Notes: a model not told the origin generated them from the sequence alone. Shown: positions 27,837-38,805, numbered from the stretch's first letter. The stretch: DNA of 64,000 bases from an uncultured Arachnia sp. (GCA_947493995.1 CANLTJ010000005.1:1-64000), one strand, 5' to 3'. Numbers and translations are program-made.

Positions 27837-28247
27837 TCACTCCACGCTGAGCCGTTCCATTGGCTGGCCGGTGAGATCAGCGATGAGATCAAAGTCCTTG
27901 TCGAGGTGGATCACTGTGCGTCGACTGAGTTCCGCCACTGCCGCTATGAGCAGATCGGGAATGGAGGGGGCGCGGTGCTGACCGCGCTCAGCCAAGAGTC
28001 GTTGCAACTCCACTGCACGGTCCTCGGAAGCGGGGGTGAGGTACTCCACCGGCATTGAGGCCACTGGCGCTGACCCCAGAGCTCGCCCCAGATCGATGGC
28101 TGATCGTGCGGAAAACCCAGTCTCCAGGAGAGTGACTGTGGTGATGGCGACGAGACCCCTCTCCATGCGGGTGGCCCAGACGCGCGCGTCCACACTCGAT
28201 CCAAGCCGCACGAGCGCGGATTTGTCGATCAGCCAGGAGGAGGTCAT
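27837..28247 (-). CDS. vapC: VapC-type PIN-domain toxin
   Basis: Predicted Mg-dependent ribonuclease toxin (136 aa). PIN-domain acidic residues: LIDKSAL near the start, VTLLETGF in the middle, and [14 protein letters not shown] before [12 protein letters not shown]. The ATG overlaps the antitoxin stop by four bases. Together with vapB it sits between ridA/DUF4177 and whiB, where related genomes carry other genes, so it is probably an acquired module. Confidence 0.88.
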   Translation of the reverse strand: MTSSWLIDKSALVRLGSSVDARVWATRMERGLVAITTVTLLETGFSARSAIDLGRALGSAPVASMPVEYLTPASEDRAVELQRLLAERGQHRAPSIPDLLIAAVAELSRRTVIHLDKDFDLIADLTGQPMERLSVE

Positions 28248-28465
28248 GACCAGGCGTCGGACATCACTGCGTCGTCGACGAGGTCCGAGACGAGATCACC
28301 CAACTCAAGCAGGTCTTCGACTGTAACGGGCGCCACGGTCCTACGGGCTTCGCGGTGCAGGTGTCGGCGCAGGTACTCGCTTCGCGAGATGCCGAGTCTG
28401 GCGGCCTGCTCATCGAGCAGGCTGAGATCATCGGCAGAGAAGTTACGGATCAGGACATCAGGCAT
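28244..28465 (-). CDS. vapB: VapB-type antitoxin
   Basis: A 73-aa protein with an N-terminal ribbon-helix-helix motif ([20 protein letters not shown], then [12 protein letters not shown]), followed by an acidic tail that should wrap the toxin. AGGAGGTGG lies just upstream of the ATG, giving stronger translation than the toxin, as expected for such pairs. Confidence 0.85.
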   Translation of the reverse strand: MPDVLIRNFSADDLSLLDEQAARLGISRSEYLRRHLHREARRTVAPVTVEDLLELGDLVSDLVDDAVMSDAWS

Positions 28466-28478
28466 CAGCCACCTCCTA

Positions 28479-28494
28479 GATATACAATGATATC
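28479..28494. promoter_or_regulatory. Candidate VapB operator
   Basis: GATAT and ATATC arms flank six bases (ACAATG on the plus strand), 14 bases upstream of the vapB ATG. The AT-rich patch stands out in high-GC DNA and overlaps where a -10 element would be. Autoregulation through such repeats is usual for vapBC. Confidence 0.45.
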
Positions 28495-28533
28495 AGCCCG
28501 GAAGAAGGACCTAAGGAGCAGCTCGGGCGAAGG

Positions 28534-28818
28534 TCAGACCGCGGAGACGTCAGTGCGGCGGCCCACGAGGACCTCGCGCCAGGATTCAATGTCCGGCCTG
28601 GTGCGCAACAGGTGGCGACGTTCCCTCTCCGTCATGCCTCCCCAGACGCCCCACTCGATCCGGTTGTCCAGAGCTTCAGCCAGGCATTCCGATCTCACGG
28701 GACAGCCCATGCACACTGACCGTGCCCGCTTCTGGTCCTTGCCCTCCGGGAACAACGCATCGGCCATTTCACGGCATTTGGCCTGCAACGTCCATTCACT
28801 CACTTCTGCCAGAGACAT
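28534..28818 (-). CDS. WhiB-family iron-sulfur regulator (WhiB4-like by context)
   Basis: A 94-aa transcription factor with a 4Fe-4S cluster held by Cys15, Cys36, Cys39 and Cys45 (AKCREM; CMGCPVRSEC), then the WhiB turn GVWGG and a basic C-terminus (RERRHLLRTR) for DNA contact. The ATG at 28818 has GGGAGGG upstream and is preferred over the ATG at 28914. WhiB4 is suggested only by position: divergent from the class A PBP, as in mycobacteria. Confidence 0.9.
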   Translation of the reverse strand: MSLAEVSEWTLQAKCREMADALFPEGKDQKRARSVCMGCPVRSECLAEALDNRIEWGVWGGMTERERRHLLRTRPDIESWREVLVGRRTDVSAV

Positions 28819-28967
28819 CAGTGCCCTCCCTTGCGCAACTGGTGATCCTTTGTCGTCCCGACCGTAGCGCATCCCGGGCCCACCGCAACAGGGGGTGGAA
28901 CTCATGATGGACATGACTCCCCGTGCAACCCCTGTGCACTCAACTCGGGATACCGGAATCCGTCACG

Positions 28968-28973
28968 TAGAAT
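28968..28973 (+). promoter_or_regulatory. -10 element TAGAAT giving a probable leaderless mRNA
   Basis: TAGAAT ends seven bases before the ATG of the penicillin-binding protein gene, and there is no ribosome site in between. In actinobacteria this spacing marks transcription starting at the A of the start codon. No clear -35 box is visible. A GTGCA/TGCAC inverted repeat (28923-28939) lies upstream. Confidence 0.5.
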
Positions 28974-28980
28974 CCAGCTT

Positions 28981-31341
28981 ATGAAGTCTCCCTCCCTCAG
29001 CCGTCAGGCGTACGCGCTGCTGATGTTCTTCGCCGTCAGCGTGCTCTCCGGTTTGCTGCTCGCGGGACTCGCGGTGCCGTTCACTGCGCTTGCCAGCAGC
29101 GGGACAAAATATGCGGCGGAAAGTCTTGAATATCTTCCGGCCGAGTTGGAAACCCCTCCCCTCTCGGAGCGGTCCACCATTCTGATGGCTGATGGATCCA
29201 CGCTCGCCACGTTCTACGAGGAGAACCGGATCTACAAGCCGCTCGAGGAAATCGCTGGTGTGATGCAGGACGCCCAGGTGGCCATTGAGGACCACCGGTT
29301 CTATGACCATGGCGCCATCGACGTGCAGGGCTTGGGACGCGCCTTCGTCAGGACGCTTGTTGGCGACACCCAGGGCGCCTCCACCCTCACCCAACAGTAC
29401 GTGAAGCTGGTGCAGGTGGAAGCCGCCAACGCACGAGGCGACGAGGATGCCATCGCCGAGGCCACCGAGGTGAGCATCGAACGCAAGATCCGAGAGATGC
29501 GCTACGCGATGGCGCTGGAGGAGAAGCTCAGCAAGCGCGAAATTCTGGAACGCTATCTCAACATCGCCTTCTACGGCGACGGTGTGTACGGCGTCGAAGC
29601 GGCGGCACGCCACTATTGGGGCACCACTGCGAAGGACCTGACCCTGGACCAGGCCGCCATGCTCGCCGGGATGGTGCAGAACCCGTCCCAGACCAATCCC
29701 GTGAGGAACACCGAGGAAGCAATCGACAGGCGCGATGTGGTCCTCAACCGCATGCAGGAATTGAACATCATCACAACGCTTGAGGCGGAAGCCGCCAAGC
29801 AGGTCGATTTCGACCCCGCCCAGGTCCAGCCAACGCCGAACGGCTGCGTCGCATCACAATTCCCCTTCATTTGCGACTATGTGAAGGAAATCCTCATCTC
29901 GGACCAGATGCCCGCGCTGGGAGAAACGCCGGCGGAACGCTTGAATGTTCTCAACCGTGGGGGTCTCACGATCCAGACCCTCATCGATCCCGAGGCGCAG
30001 GCCGCGGCAGAAGCAGCCGTGGCTGCTCAGATTGCCCCCACTGATCCGCTGCGTGCCGGGTCAGTACAGATCCAGCCGAGCACTGGTCTCATCATCTCGA
30101 TGGCGCAGAGCCGCCCCCGCATGGGCACGGCACCGGGGGAGACGTACTGGAATTTCAACGTCGACGTTTCCAAGAACGGGCTGGAAGGCTTTCAGGCCGG
30201 CTCCACCTTCAAACCTTTCGTCATGGCGGCGGCACTGGAGGCGGGAGCCACCCCCCGTAAGACCTACGTGGCACCGCGTGAAGGCAACTACGATGGTGAC
30301 ACGTTCAAGAGCTGCGACGGGCCTTTCGTCTTTGACTCCGAGGGCGATTGGAGGCCGGTGAACTACGACCGAGCATATGGAAGCATCGATATGATGCAGG
30401 CCACCCAGTTTTCGGTCAACAACTACTACATTCAGCTGGAACGGGACATTGGTATCTGTGCATCCACTCAGATGGCCGAGAAGGTCGGCGTTGAACTCGC
30501 TGATGGCCAGAGCCTGGCCTCCCACTCCGCTAACCCGTCATTCGTTCTCGGCACACCGTTCGTCACGCCGCTCTCCATGGCCGAGGCCTACGCCACGTTC
30601 GCCAACCGTGGGATCCATTGCGATCCCATCATTTTGGAGTCCGTTCTCAATATGGACGGCGCCAACATTGAGGTCCCTTCGGCCAACTGCACCCAGGTCA
30701 TGGAGCCCGAGGTGGCGGACGGCGTCAATTACGTTCTTGAGTCAGTCATGGAAGGACGCGCCACAGGGGTCAGGGCACGCATGAATGATGGCCGTCCCCA
30801 GGCAGGCAAGACGGGCACGACAAACGACGCCCGGGCAGTCTGGTTCGCCGGCTACACCCCCGACATGGCTGGCGTCGCATACATTGCGGCCGATCCCACT
30901 GCTCCGTACTACGAAGGCAGAACCAGGAAATCCATCTCGGGAGTCAGAGTGGCCAATGGCAATGTGCTCTCCGGAAGCGGCGGCGGCGACGCCGGAAGTA
31001 TCTGGAAGGTGGCCATGGCTGCAGCACTCGAAGACGTTCCGCCGAGGAGCTTCAGCGATCCTTCCACCAGAATCCTCGAAGGGGTACAAGTGCCCCTCCC
31101 TGACGTGTCAGGCATGGGCTACAACCAGGCCAGGCAGACCTTGGAGGCTGAAGGATTCAGCACCGTGCGCGTGCGTGAATACAGCAGCCGCCGTGCAGGC
31201 ACCTTCCTGGGCATCCGACCCAGCGGGACGGCCGCCAAGTTCTCCACGATCTCGCTGCGGGTTTCCGCCGGTCCTGAACCTGAGTCGAGCGATGACGACG
31301 AGTCGTCACCCTCAACATCAGAGGACGAGGACGACGACTGA
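28981..31341 (+). CDS. Class A penicillin-binding protein with PASTA domain (PonA2-like)
   Basis: Bifunctional peptidoglycan glycosyltransferase/transpeptidase (786 aa) on the outer face of the membrane. One N-terminal transmembrane helix (about 10-35); GT51 domain with EDHRFYDHGAIDVQG, ASTLTQQYVKL and ERYLNIAFYGDGVYG; transpeptidase with the active Ser408 in GSTFKPF, the SVNN motif, and the KTG triad at about Lys610 (AGKTGTTND). A single PASTA domain (about 700-770, PDVSGMGYNQARQTLEAEGF) and an acidic Ser/Asp/Glu tail close it. The mRNA seems leaderless. The stop overlaps the next start (TGATG). Confidence 0.94.
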   Translation: MKSPSLSRQAYALLMFFAVSVLSGLLLAGLAVPFTALASSGTKYAAESLEYLPAELETPPLSERSTILMADGSTLATFYEENRIYKPLEEIAGVMQDAQVAIEDHRFYDHGAIDVQGLGRAFVRTLVGDTQGASTLTQQYVKLVQVEAANARGDEDAIAEATEVSIERKIREMRYAMALEEKLSKREILERYLNIAFYGDGVYGVEAAARHYWGTTAKDLTLDQAAMLAGMVQNPSQTNPVRNTEEAIDRRDVVLNRMQELNIITTLEAEAAKQVDFDPAQVQPTPNGCVASQFPFICDYVKEILISDQMPALGETPAERLNVLNRGGLTIQTLIDPEAQAAAEAAVAAQIAPTDPLRAGSVQIQPSTGLIISMAQSRPRMGTAPGETYWNFNVDVSKNGLEGFQAGSTFKPFVMAAALEAGATPRKTYVAPREGNYDGDTFKSCDGPFVFDSEGDWRPVNYDRAYGSIDMMQATQFSVNNYYIQLERDIGICASTQMAEKVGVELADGQSLASHSANPSFVLGTPFVTPLSMAEAYATFANRGIHCDPIILESVLNMDGANIEVPSANCTQVMEPEVADGVNYVLESVMEGRATGVRARMNDGRPQAGKTGTTNDARAVWFAGYTPDMAGVAYIAADPTAPYYEGRTRKSISGVRVANGNVLSGSGGGDAGSIWKVAMAAALEDVPPRSFSDPSTRILEGVQVPLPDVSGMGYNQARQTLEAEGFSTVRVREYSSRRAGTFLGIRPSGTAAKFSTISLRVSAGPEPESSDDDESSPSTSEDEDDD

Positions 31342-32273
31342 TGGGGCTTCGGCCCCGCGTCGTCGTTGGATCAGCATCCGCCATCGCAGCCGGGAGCTTT
31401 CTCTGGGGGCTCCTGGAAGCGAAGCTCTTCACTGTGCGTCATGCTGAACTGCCGATCCTGCCTCAGGATGGCGAGCCTCTGAAGATTCTGCACGTCTCTG
31501 ACCTGCATCTGACACCGACGCAACACTTCAAGCTCGATTTCGTCCGTAGCCTCGCCTCACTGCGTCCCGACGTTGTGGTCACCACCGGCGACAACATTGC
31601 GGACGCCGACGCCATCTTCCCCCTTATGGCGGCCTGGAACAGCCTGCGGTTCACCCCGGGTGTCTTCGTCTTCGGCTCCAACGACTACTACGCGCCGGCG
31701 TTCAAGAATCCGCTGGGGTACTTGCTCAGGGGTCGCTCCCACATGGAGCATGAACCCACAGAGTTGCCGTGGCGCACACTGCGGGACAAGATGACCGCCG
31801 TGGGGTGGAAGGACCTGAACCAGCGTCGCGATGTTCTTGAGGTCAATGGCTATCGTCTCGCCTTCCGCGGAACCGACGACGCCCATCTGGGACGCGACGA
31901 CTACTCCCGGGTCGCCGGACCAGCAGATTCCGATGCCGACCTCAACATCGGGGTCACGCATGCACCGTACAGGCGGCTCCTTGACGCCATGACCCAGGAC
32001 GGCATGGACCTGATCCTTGCCGGACACACGCATGGCGGACAGGTCTGCGTCCCGGGATACGGGGCCTTGGTGACCAACTGCGATCTGGACACCCGACGGG
32101 CCAAGGGTCTGTCGTCACACACCCACGATGGCCGGACATCGGCTCTGCACGTGTCGGCGGGTGTCGGCACCTCCCCGTTCGCCCCGTACCGTTTCGCCTG
32201 TCGGCCGGAGGTCACCCTGCTGACGCTGGTCCCCAGAGATCGCGGTTTCGCTCGGGATGAGCCCGTGGGCTAG
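31341..32273 (+). CDS. Metallophosphoesterase
   Basis: A 310-aa calcineurin-like phosphoesterase. Metal-binding motifs in order: HVSDLHL, TTGDNI, GSNDYY (in place of GNHD/E), and LAGHTHGGQV. A hydrophobic N-terminal stretch suggests membrane association. One-base overlap with the PBP gene (TGATG) indicates co-translation, a pairing conserved in actinobacteria from memory; the substrate may be a cell-envelope phosphoester. Confidence 0.9.
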   Translation: MGLRPRVVVGSASAIAAGSFLWGLLEAKLFTVRHAELPILPQDGEPLKILHVSDLHLTPTQHFKLDFVRSLASLRPDVVVTTGDNIADADAIFPLMAAWNSLRFTPGVFVFGSNDYYAPAFKNPLGYLLRGRSHMEHEPTELPWRTLRDKMTAVGWKDLNQRRDVLEVNGYRLAFRGTDDAHLGRDDYSRVAGPADSDADLNIGVTHAPYRRLLDAMTQDGMDLILAGHTHGGQVCVPGYGALVTNCDLDTRRAKGLSSHTHDGRTSALHVSAGVGTSPFAPYRFACRPEVTLLTLVPRDRGFARDEPVG

Positions 32274-32276
32274 TAT
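32247..32276 (+). promoter_or_regulatory. Candidate tRNA promoter
   Basis: TAGTAT (32271-32276) overlaps the TAG stop of the phosphoesterase gene and lies 26 bases before the tRNA. A weak -35-like TTCGCT is 18 bases upstream. A short hairpin GGCCCG/CGGGCC (32284-32299) sits between it and the tRNA. Confidence 0.35.
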
Positions 32277-32302
32277 TTCCGATGGCCCGGTGACGGGCCG
32301 AT

Positions 32303-32377
<75 letters not shown>

Positions 32378-32387
32378 ACTTCACCGA

Positions 32388-32415
32388 AAGGCCCGGACCA
32401 CGTGGTCCGGGCCTT
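32388..32415. terminator. Strong hairpin terminator after tRNA-Pro
   Basis: A perfect 28-base palindrome, AAGGCCCGGACCA followed by its complement, sits 11 bases after the tRNA and 24 bases before the end of the convergent amylopullulanase gene. It can serve both strands. Confidence 0.75.
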
Positions 32416-32439
32416 ACTCGTGCACCGCAATCGGGAGGA

Positions 32440-35400
32440 CTACCTGAACCGGACGATGTTGTTGAAGAGCCAGCCGTTCGTCCAGCTGTAGGTGCGGTTC
32501 CCCGTGGCGTCAAGACCGGCGGCGATGTAGCTGCCCCAGATGTAGCTTCGGCAGCCGTTGCCTCCCGTGGCTGGCGTGTCGCATTCCGTGCGCCACCTGC
32601 GCCCCTCATCCGAGGTCCAGGTTCCCGCGTAACCCAGCGGGTTCCCGGCCCACTGAGAGCGCTTCATGTAGGGCAGGTACGTCATGTTGTTGAAGTTCCA
32701 GCCCGTCTTCTGCACATAGGCGCCTCGGACATATGAGACGGTGCTGGACCAGATCTCCGTGCGGCAACGCACGGTCTGTGAGTACGGCTCACACTTGGTG
32801 AACCACCGGCGGCCATTCACCTCGTGGTAGCCCGGCGTGGAATACAGGTCCGTTCCGCCAGCGGTTGGCGTGACTGTCGGTGCGAGCGTGGGCTCCACCG
32901 TGACCGTGGGCTCCACCGTGACCGTGGGTGTCACCGTAGCCGTGGGCTCCACCGTGACCGTCGGAGTGACAGAGGGCCCCGTCGTCGGTGTCATTGTTGG
33001 CGTCATCGTGGCCGTGACCGTCGGTGTCGCGGTAGCCGTCACCGTGGGTGTGACCGTGGCCGTCGCTGTAGGTGTCGGACCGACCGCCGCCTTCTCCACC
33101 AGCAGCGCCGCGGTCCGGGCCGGAATGGTGAGGGTGCCATCAGCTGTCCCCCATGCGGTGGCCTTCACCACGTCGTCGGAACCATTCGCCTGCACGGGGC
33201 TGAGTGTGTAGTCGCGACCCGCCAGCACGGGCACGGTGGTCACGATCTCATCCGGGGTGGCGTTGATAGCAACGAGTACGCCGTCGAGATCCTTGTCGAC
33301 GTCGACGGCGTACTCCCCCGGACGATCATCCACCGCCATGACGATGAGCCCCGGCACCTGATCCTCTCCGGCGGCCGGGAATGTCACGCGCTCATCCACG
33401 AGCTCGTCGCTTCCGAGTGTCAGCAGGGGCGTCGACTTCCGCAGCCGCAGCAGATCCAGCGACTGCGCCAGCGAACTCTCCATCGCCGCCGTGTCCGGCT
33501 TCAGATCCGGGTTCTCGAGCAGCGGCCTCATGACGGGCCATTTCTCCTCGTTCTTCTCCGCGATCGGCAAGCCATTGCCGAAGCCATGCGTCTGCAGGCT
33601 CCAGTCCATGGCGTTGAAGTGGTCGCCGGAGTTGTAGGAGTCACGATCCAACGACTTGGAACGCAGAATCTCGGTACCCGCATGCCAGAACGACGGCGAC
33701 TGTCCCAGCGCGACGGTGGCCAGGGACACCGTGTTCATCCGCACCCGATCCGCCATCGACGTGTCCACGGGCAGCTTCAGGATCCCGAGGTCGTAGAGCG
33801 TCTCGTTGTCGTGCGCGTCCACGTAGTTGACTGACTCCTGCGGCATCGACGCGAACCCCGCGGGCTGGCCGTTGTAGTCCAGCTCCGCGCCCGTCTTCAC
33901 CGTGCCGTCGGCCGCCTCGAAGGAGTAGTCCTTCAGGTTGCCGGCCATGCCGAGACGCACCAGATCGGCGGAGTGCTTCAGCGCAGCCAGTCGCTCGGCC
34001 TCGGTCATCTCCGAGAGTCCGTTCGGATCGGTGTAGAGCCCCGTTCCGAACCCCTGGTTGACGCGCTTGTCCTCGTCGAACGGCCCGCCGCCGTGCACGG
34101 CATCCCGCAGCCGGTCGTTGAAGGCGCCGATGCCGGTGCCGTCGAGCTGGCCCTGCGTCGCCTGCACGAAGCGGGCGTTGTCTGCAACCTCGCCGAAATT
34201 CCAGCCCTCGCCGTACAGGTAGATGGCGGAGCCGTCGACGCCGTCCTCAGCCATCGTCAGCTCGTCCAGGGCCGCCCGAACGGCCTCCATGTTGGCGCGC
34301 GAGTGATGGCCCATGAGGTCGAAGCGGAAGCCGTCCACCTTGTAGTCGCGGGCCCACGTCACCACCGAGTCCACCATCAGCTTCTCCGCCACCTGGTTCT
34401 CCGTGGCGATGTTCTCGCAGCAGGTGGAGGTCTCGACGCTGCCCGACGGCGACAGCCGGTGGTAGTACCCCGGCACCACCTTGTCCAGCACCGACTTCTC
34501 AGCCTGACCCGACGCTGCGGTGTGGTTGTAGACCTCGTCCAGAACCACTTGCAGGCCGGTGTCGTGCAGGGCACCCACCATCTCGCGGAACTCGTAGCTA
34601 CGGCTGCCACCCACTTGGTTGCCGGTGGTGGCGTAGGAGCCCTCGGGGGTGGTGTAGTGCAGGGGATCATAGCCCCAGTTGAAGCCGTCCTGATCCGCGA
34701 CGCCAGCGACGGCGGCCTGCTGCTCCTCCGAGGCCGGGCCCGCGTCGGCGGGGATGTCCGGGACCAACTGCTCGGCGCGATCCTCCTCGATGGTCGCAAT
34801 GTCGAAGGTGGGCAGCAGGTGCACCGTGTCAATGCCGGCCTCGGCAAGCCCGGCCAGGTGCTGCATGCCATCCGAATCGGAGCGGGTGAATGCCTTGTAG
34901 GTGCCACGTTCGGCTTCCGGCACCGACTCGTCCTCGATGGAGAAGTCGCGGACGTGCAGTTCCCAGATGGTGCGCGAGGCATCGTTGCGCACCGACGGGG
35001 CGGCCGTCTCGCTCCACTGCTGAGGAGCGAGCGCCGGGTCGTCCAGATCGACGAGCACAGAGCGCTCCGAATTCAGCGTGAGCCCCAGTGAGTACGGGTC
35101 GGTGACATCATTCGTCACCACCTCATCCTCGACTGGCACGTAAACGTCGATGGACCACAAATACTGCGCGTCCTGCCATGAGGCATCGCCCGTGACGGAC
35201 CATGTGCCGTCATCGGCCTCCGTCGCGTCGACGACAATCGGATCACCGGTGCCGTCCGCCGGCCAGCGCAGCAGCGACACGTCGGTGGCCGTCGGGGCCC
35301 AGACCCGGAGCGTCGGTTCGCCGTCATTCCACACCGGCCCGAGCTCAGCGTCCGCGACGGCGTCGCCGTAGAGCGCATCCAGCAACGGAGCCATCTGCAC

Positions 35401-38400
35401 TGACGTGGCTGCCAGCAACGCAGCACCATTGCCAGCGCTGACCACGAGTTCACCCATCACCAGCTCAGCCGCCCGGGCGTTGTCTGTCTCGGACAGGGTC
35501 AGCGCCACATAGTCCGCGAGGTGCGGGTACTCGGCCACCAGATCAGCGGACAGGTCACCGTCGTAGGTCAGGGCCAGCGCTTCGCCACCCTCGACGCCGT
35601 CTGCGACGGTGACGCCGCCCGCGGGATCGTGGTGCAGGGCCCAGCTGAGCTCTGAAAGGTCACCCGTGACCAATGACTTCGGCCAGGCGATCACATTCGG
35701 TGTCAGCCATTGCGCCCACGCCTCGCCCACTCCGACGAGTGGTGGATTGGTGACGTCGATGGTCAGTTCGTGTGTGGTCTCGTCGTAGGTAACCTTCACC
35801 ACCTCGCCAGCGCTGGTGCTGAACGAGTAGTTGCCGCCATCAGGTACACCGCCCACACCATAATTTTCCTCCCACGAGCCGCCCACGGCAGCCTTGATGA
35901 GATAGCTGCCACCGGGCAGGGCGTTGGTCTCGTAGACCCATGTCCCGTCGCCGAGCGGTCGCATGGCCGTGGCCAGGCAGGCGGGCTTCCAGTTCTCGGT
36001 GCAGCCGAGCGCGGCCTGCCAATCGCCGGGCAGTGTGACCATGCCGGAGACGTTGACCACCCAGGACAGCTTGGTGTCGGGATCGTGGAAGAACCTCAGC
36101 GGCGTGCCATCGGTGGTGTAGGTGAGGTTGCCTCCATCGGGGGTGCCATAGCTCTCATCCCAGGCGCCGTCGTAGGCCACCTTCCACAGGTACGTACCGG
36201 CCGGGACCGTGAAGACACCGGTCCAGAGCCCCGACTCCTCGTCGAGGGACAGCGCCGCGGCTGCGCAATCGGGCTGCCAGTCACCGGAGCACCCCATGGC
36301 GGCGTTGTGGTCGCCGGGCACGGAGACCTCGATCTCACCGGGCCCTCCCCCGTCGTCGGCAGGCGCGAGTGCGAAGTCCTGCCCCACCCACACCAGCGCG
36401 GAGTCACCAGCAAGGGTGTCCACGCCCACGCTGACGGCGCGCACCTCCACCGGGGTACCCACGGGCAGTGCGGCGACATCGGCGTACACGCGTGGCGTGT
36501 CATCCTCGGCGACGCCGATCGTGGACCAGCCGTCCGCGTCGTCGAACGTGCGCATGGCGAACGTGGTCTCCGCCCAGCGGTTCTCGTCGATGGTGGCGCT
36601 CATTTCGACGGTGTTGCCGGTGGCGGCGGCGCCGTCGACCAGGTCGAGCTCGACATCGCCGGAGCTGGCTGCGACCGTGCGGTCGGCCCTCAGCACCACC
36701 GCCGACAGAGCGTCAACGGTGAGCGAGACGACGCCGTCGGCGCTGGCCGTGACGCCCGTTCCGCCGCCATGGACCACCGAGTACTCCGCGGACGGTGTGA
36801 GCGTGGTGACATCGACGCTCTGCTCTGTTGTCGCATTGTTTAGCGCGACGAGGTACTCAATCTTCTCGTCGCGGTCCACACGGGACAGGGCATAGACGCC
36901 AGCCCCTGAGGTGGTGAGTCGCTCGTACTGGGCGCCGTCGGCGAGGGCGGGGTGGTCGGCGCGCAGTTGCGCCAGGTCGGCGATGCTGTCGTAGAGGAGG
37001 GTGTCGGTGTCGTAACGGTCCTGACTTCCGACGGTCTCACCGTTCAGCAAATCCTGGGTGGCGTAGGAGTCGACCTGGGTGGCGAACATGTCGTGGCGGG
37101 CGGCCTTGTCGCCACCGTTGCCCACGAAGCCCTGCTCGTCCCCGTAGTAGACCACCGGCTGCCCCCGGGTCAGATACATCAGTTCGTGGGCCAGCAGGGA
37201 ACGTTGTTCGCCCTGCCCGGAGTCGGCGACGAAGTACCCGATGCGGCCCATGTCGTGGTTGCCGAGGAACGTGGGAAGCGTGGCCGCGGACGTGTCGTCG
37301 GTCAGGTACAGGTCATCGCCCTCAAACAGGGCGGAGAGTCCCCTGGTGGTGAAGCCCTGAGCGAAGTTCGCGGCTGCCGACTGGAACGTGAAGTCCAGTG
37401 CCGCGTCCATCTCCGTTCGCCGCATGTAGGGAGCCAGCTTGGCCGGGTCGGCGTCGTAAATCTCACCGAACATGAAGAAATCGGGGTTCACCGTGGCGGC
37501 GTGGTCCTTGATGTCGGCGGTCCACTGCTCCCAGAACTCGAAGTTCACGTGCTTGACGGTGTCGATGCGGAAACCGTCGACCCCCATGTCCATCCAGGCG
37601 GTGTAAATCTCCGTCATGCCGTCCACCACGGTGGGGTGCTCGGTCATGAGGTCGTCCAGACCAACGAAGTCGCCCAGCGTGACGGACTCCCCCGTCCACG
37701 TGGAGTCCCCGCGGTTGTGGTAGAGCGTGACGTCGTTGAGCCACGAGGGTGTCTTGGTCACGCCGTCGCGCGGCACAGGGGTGTAGGGGAAGGAGACGTC
37801 CGCGTCCAGGGCGGGCCAGTCCTCGGAGCCGGCCAGCTCCGCGATATCGATGACGTTGCCGGCGGCGTCCCTGTAGGGCGAATCGGCGACGGGGATGTAG
37901 GAGTACTGCCCCTCCTCGTACGCGATGCCGTCGGCCGTGTGGTTGGTGATGATGTCGAAGTAGACCTTCATGCCGCGCGCATGGGCCGCGTCCGTCAGGG
38001 CGGTCAGTGCGTCGTTGCCGCCCAGATGGGGATCAATGGTGGTGAAGTCGGTGATCCAGTAGCCGTGGTAGCCGGCGGAGATGTCGTCGCCTGCGCCCTG
38101 GACGGGACGGTTGGTGAACGACGGCGTCAGCCAGATCGCCGTGGTGCCGAGACCCTCGATGTAGTCGAGATTCTCCACGAGACCCTGGATGTCGCCGCCG
38201 TGGTAGAAACCCGAATTAGTGGGGTCGAAGCCGTGATCGAGCCGGTCGCCCGCGATGCCGCCGGTGTCGTTGGCGGTGTCACCGTTGGCGAACCTGTCGG
38301 TCATGACGAAGTAGAAATTCTCCACCTCGCCCTGGCGCACGGCGGGTTGGGCGATCTCGGCGTCGCCGGCGACATCCTGACCGGTCGGTGTCAGCTCGGG

Positions 38401-38805
38401 CACCGTGACGCCGATGCGCTCAGTGGCGGAGTCGAAGCTGAAAGTCAGTTCCATGTCCACCGGAAGGTTCAGCTTCGCATTTTCACCCGGCTCATTGTTG
38501 GCGCCGAATGTTGTCGCGGAAGTGCCGTCCAGGGCGATCTTGAACTCGTGTTCCCCAGCGGGAATCGTGAACGTGGCGCTGTGGATGCCGCTGCCCGGTT
38601 CCGTCTCGGCGAGTTCGGATGTGGTGCAGTCGGGTTGCCAGTCGTCGCCGCAGCCCAACTCGGACTGGAACGTGCCGTACGCCACGACCTGGCCCTCGGC
38701 GGCAGCTGCCGTCACCGGGGAGGTGGGGACCACCAGCCCTCCCAGCACAAGTGGGACGGCTGCAAGGGCGGCAAGCAATTTCCGGCTGGAAGTATTCGAT
38801 GACAC
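32440..38805 (-). CDS. Secreted amylopullulanase (alpha-amylase + pullulanase) with surface domain
   Basis: A giant extracellular enzyme (2,121 aa) that should cut alpha-1,4 and alpha-1,6 bonds of starch, glycogen or pullulan. Order: signal peptide (1-35); X25-like module (about 38-125, [18 protein letters not shown]); GH13 alpha-amylase (about 150-620, FRIDTVKH near 410, FMFGEIYD near 443, FLGNHDMG near 515); two more X25 modules (about 825-1025, [18 protein letters not shown] and [18 protein letters not shown]); pullulanase-type GH13 (about 1080-1900, [13 protein letters not shown] near 1492, YGEGWNFGE near 1530, [12 protein letters not shown] near 1661); Thr/Pro/Val linker (1905-1980); a C-terminal Cys/Trp domain shared with the protein at 55036. 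The GTG at 38805 has AAGGAG six bases upstream. It stands alone in its transcript. Confidence 0.92.
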   Translation of the reverse strand: MSSNTSSRKLLAALAAVPLVLGGLVVPTSPVTAAAAEGQVVAYGTFQSELGCGDDWQPDCTTSELAETEPGSGIHSATFTIPAGEHEFKIALDGTSATTFGANNEPGENAKLNLPVDMELTFSFDSATERIGVTVPELTPTGQDVAGDAEIAQPAVRQGEVENFYFVMTDRFANGDTANDTGGIAGDRLDHGFDPTNSGFYHGGDIQGLVENLDYIEGLGTTAIWLTPSFTNRPVQGAGDDISAGYHGYWITDFTTIDPHLGGNDALTALTDAAHARGMKVYFDIITNHTADGIAYEEGQYSYIPVADSPYRDAAGNVIDIAELAGSEDWPALDADVSFPYTPVPRDGVTKTPSWLNDVTLYHNRGDSTWTGESVTLGDFVGLDDLMTEHPTVVDGMTEIYTAWMDMGVDGFRIDTVKHVNFEFWEQWTADIKDHAATVNPDFFMFGEIYDADPAKLAPYMRRTEMDAALDFTFQSAAANFAQGFTTRGLSALFEGDDLYLTDDTSAATLPTFLGNHDMGRIGYFVADSGQGEQRSLLAHELMYLTRGQPVVYYGDEQGFVGNGGDKAARHDMFATQVDSYATQDLLNGETVGSQDRYDTDTLLYDSIADLAQLRADHPALADGAQYERLTTSGAGVYALSRVDRDEKIEYLVALNNATTEQSVDVTTLTPSAEYSVVHGGGTGVTASADGVVSLTVDALSAVVLRADRTVAASSGDVELDLVDGAAATGNTVEMSATIDENRWAETTFAMRTFDDADGWSTIGVAEDDTPRVYADVAALPVGTPVEVRAVSVGVDTLAGDSALVWVGQDFALAPADDGGGPGEIEVSVPGDHNAAMGCSGDWQPDCAAAALSLDEESGLWTGVFTVPAGTYLWKVAYDGAWDESYGTPDGGNLTYTTDGTPLRFFHDPDTKLSWVVNVSGMVTLPGDWQAALGCTENWKPACLATAMRPLGDGTWVYETNALPGGSYLIKAAVGGSWEENYGVGGVPDGGNYSFSTSAGEVVKVTYDETTHELTIDVTNPPLVGVGEAWAQWLTPNVIAWPKSLVTGDLSELSWALHHDPAGGVTVADGVEGGEALALTYDGDLSADLVAEYPHLADYVALTLSETDNARAAELVMGELVVSAGNGAALLAATSVQMAPLLDALYGDAVADAELGPVWNDGEPTLRVWAPTATDVSLLRWPADGTGDPIVVDATEADDGTWSVTGDASWQDAQYLWSIDVYVPVEDEVVTNDVTDPYSLGLTLNSERSVLVDLDDPALAPQQWSETAAPSVRNDASRTIWELHVRDFSIEDESVPEAERGTYKAFTRSDSDGMQHLAGLAEAGIDTVHLLPTFDIATIEEDRAEQLVPDIPADAGPASEEQQAAVAGVADQDGFNWGYDPLHYTTPEGSYATTGNQVGGSRSYEFREMVGALHDTGLQVVLDEVYNHTAASGQAEKSVLDKVVPGYYHRLSPSGSVETSTCCENIATENQVAEKLMVDSVVTWARDYKVDGFRFDLMGHHSRANMEAVRAALDELTMAEDGVDGSAIYLYGEGWNFGEVADNARFVQATQGQLDGTGIGAFNDRLRDAVHGGGPFDEDKRVNQGFGTGLYTDPNGLSEMTEAERLAALKHSADLVRLGMAGNLKDYSFEAADGTVKTGAELDYNGQPAGFASMPQESVNYVDAHDNETLYDLGILKLPVDTSMADRVRMNTVSLATVALGQSPSFWHAGTEILRSKSLDRDSYNSGDHFNAMDWSLQTHGFGNGLPIAEKNEEKWPVMRPLLENPDLKPDTAAMESSLAQSLDLLRLRKSTPLLTLGSDELVDERVTFPAAGEDQVPGLIVMAVDDRPGEYAVDVDKDLDGVLVAINATPDEIVTTVPVLAGRDYTLSPVQANGSDDVVKATAWGTADGTLTIPARTAALLVEKAAVGPTPTATATVTPTVTATATPTVTATMTPTMTPTTGPSVTPTVTVEPTATVTPTVTVEPTVTVEPTLAPTVTPTAGGTDLYSTPGYHEVNGRRWFTKCEPYSQTVRCRTEIWSSTVSYVRGAYVQKTGWNFNNMTYLPYMKRSQWAGNPLGYAGTWTSDEGRRWRTECDTPATGGNGCRSYIWGSYIAAGLDATGNRTYSWTNGWLFNNIVRFR
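32888..32959 (-). repeat. 18-bp tandem repeats coding the Thr/Pro linker
   Basis: Four contiguous 18-base units (GTGGGCTCCACCGTGACC on the plus strand) start at 32888, 32906, 32924 and 32942. Three are identical and the third differs at four bases. More diverged units continue to about 33,075. They encode the six-residue TVEPTV-type linker repeats of the amylopullulanase, so copy number may vary between strains. Confidence 0.8.

Noticed and set aside
32888..33075. Intergenic satellite or CRISPR-like array
   Set aside because: The repeats are in frame and encode the Thr/Pro linker of a secreted enzyme.
36952..38802. Long plus-strand frame of 616 codons opposite the amylopullulanase
   Set aside because: It is antisense to well-supported GH13 motifs and its composition is that of a high-GC shadow frame.
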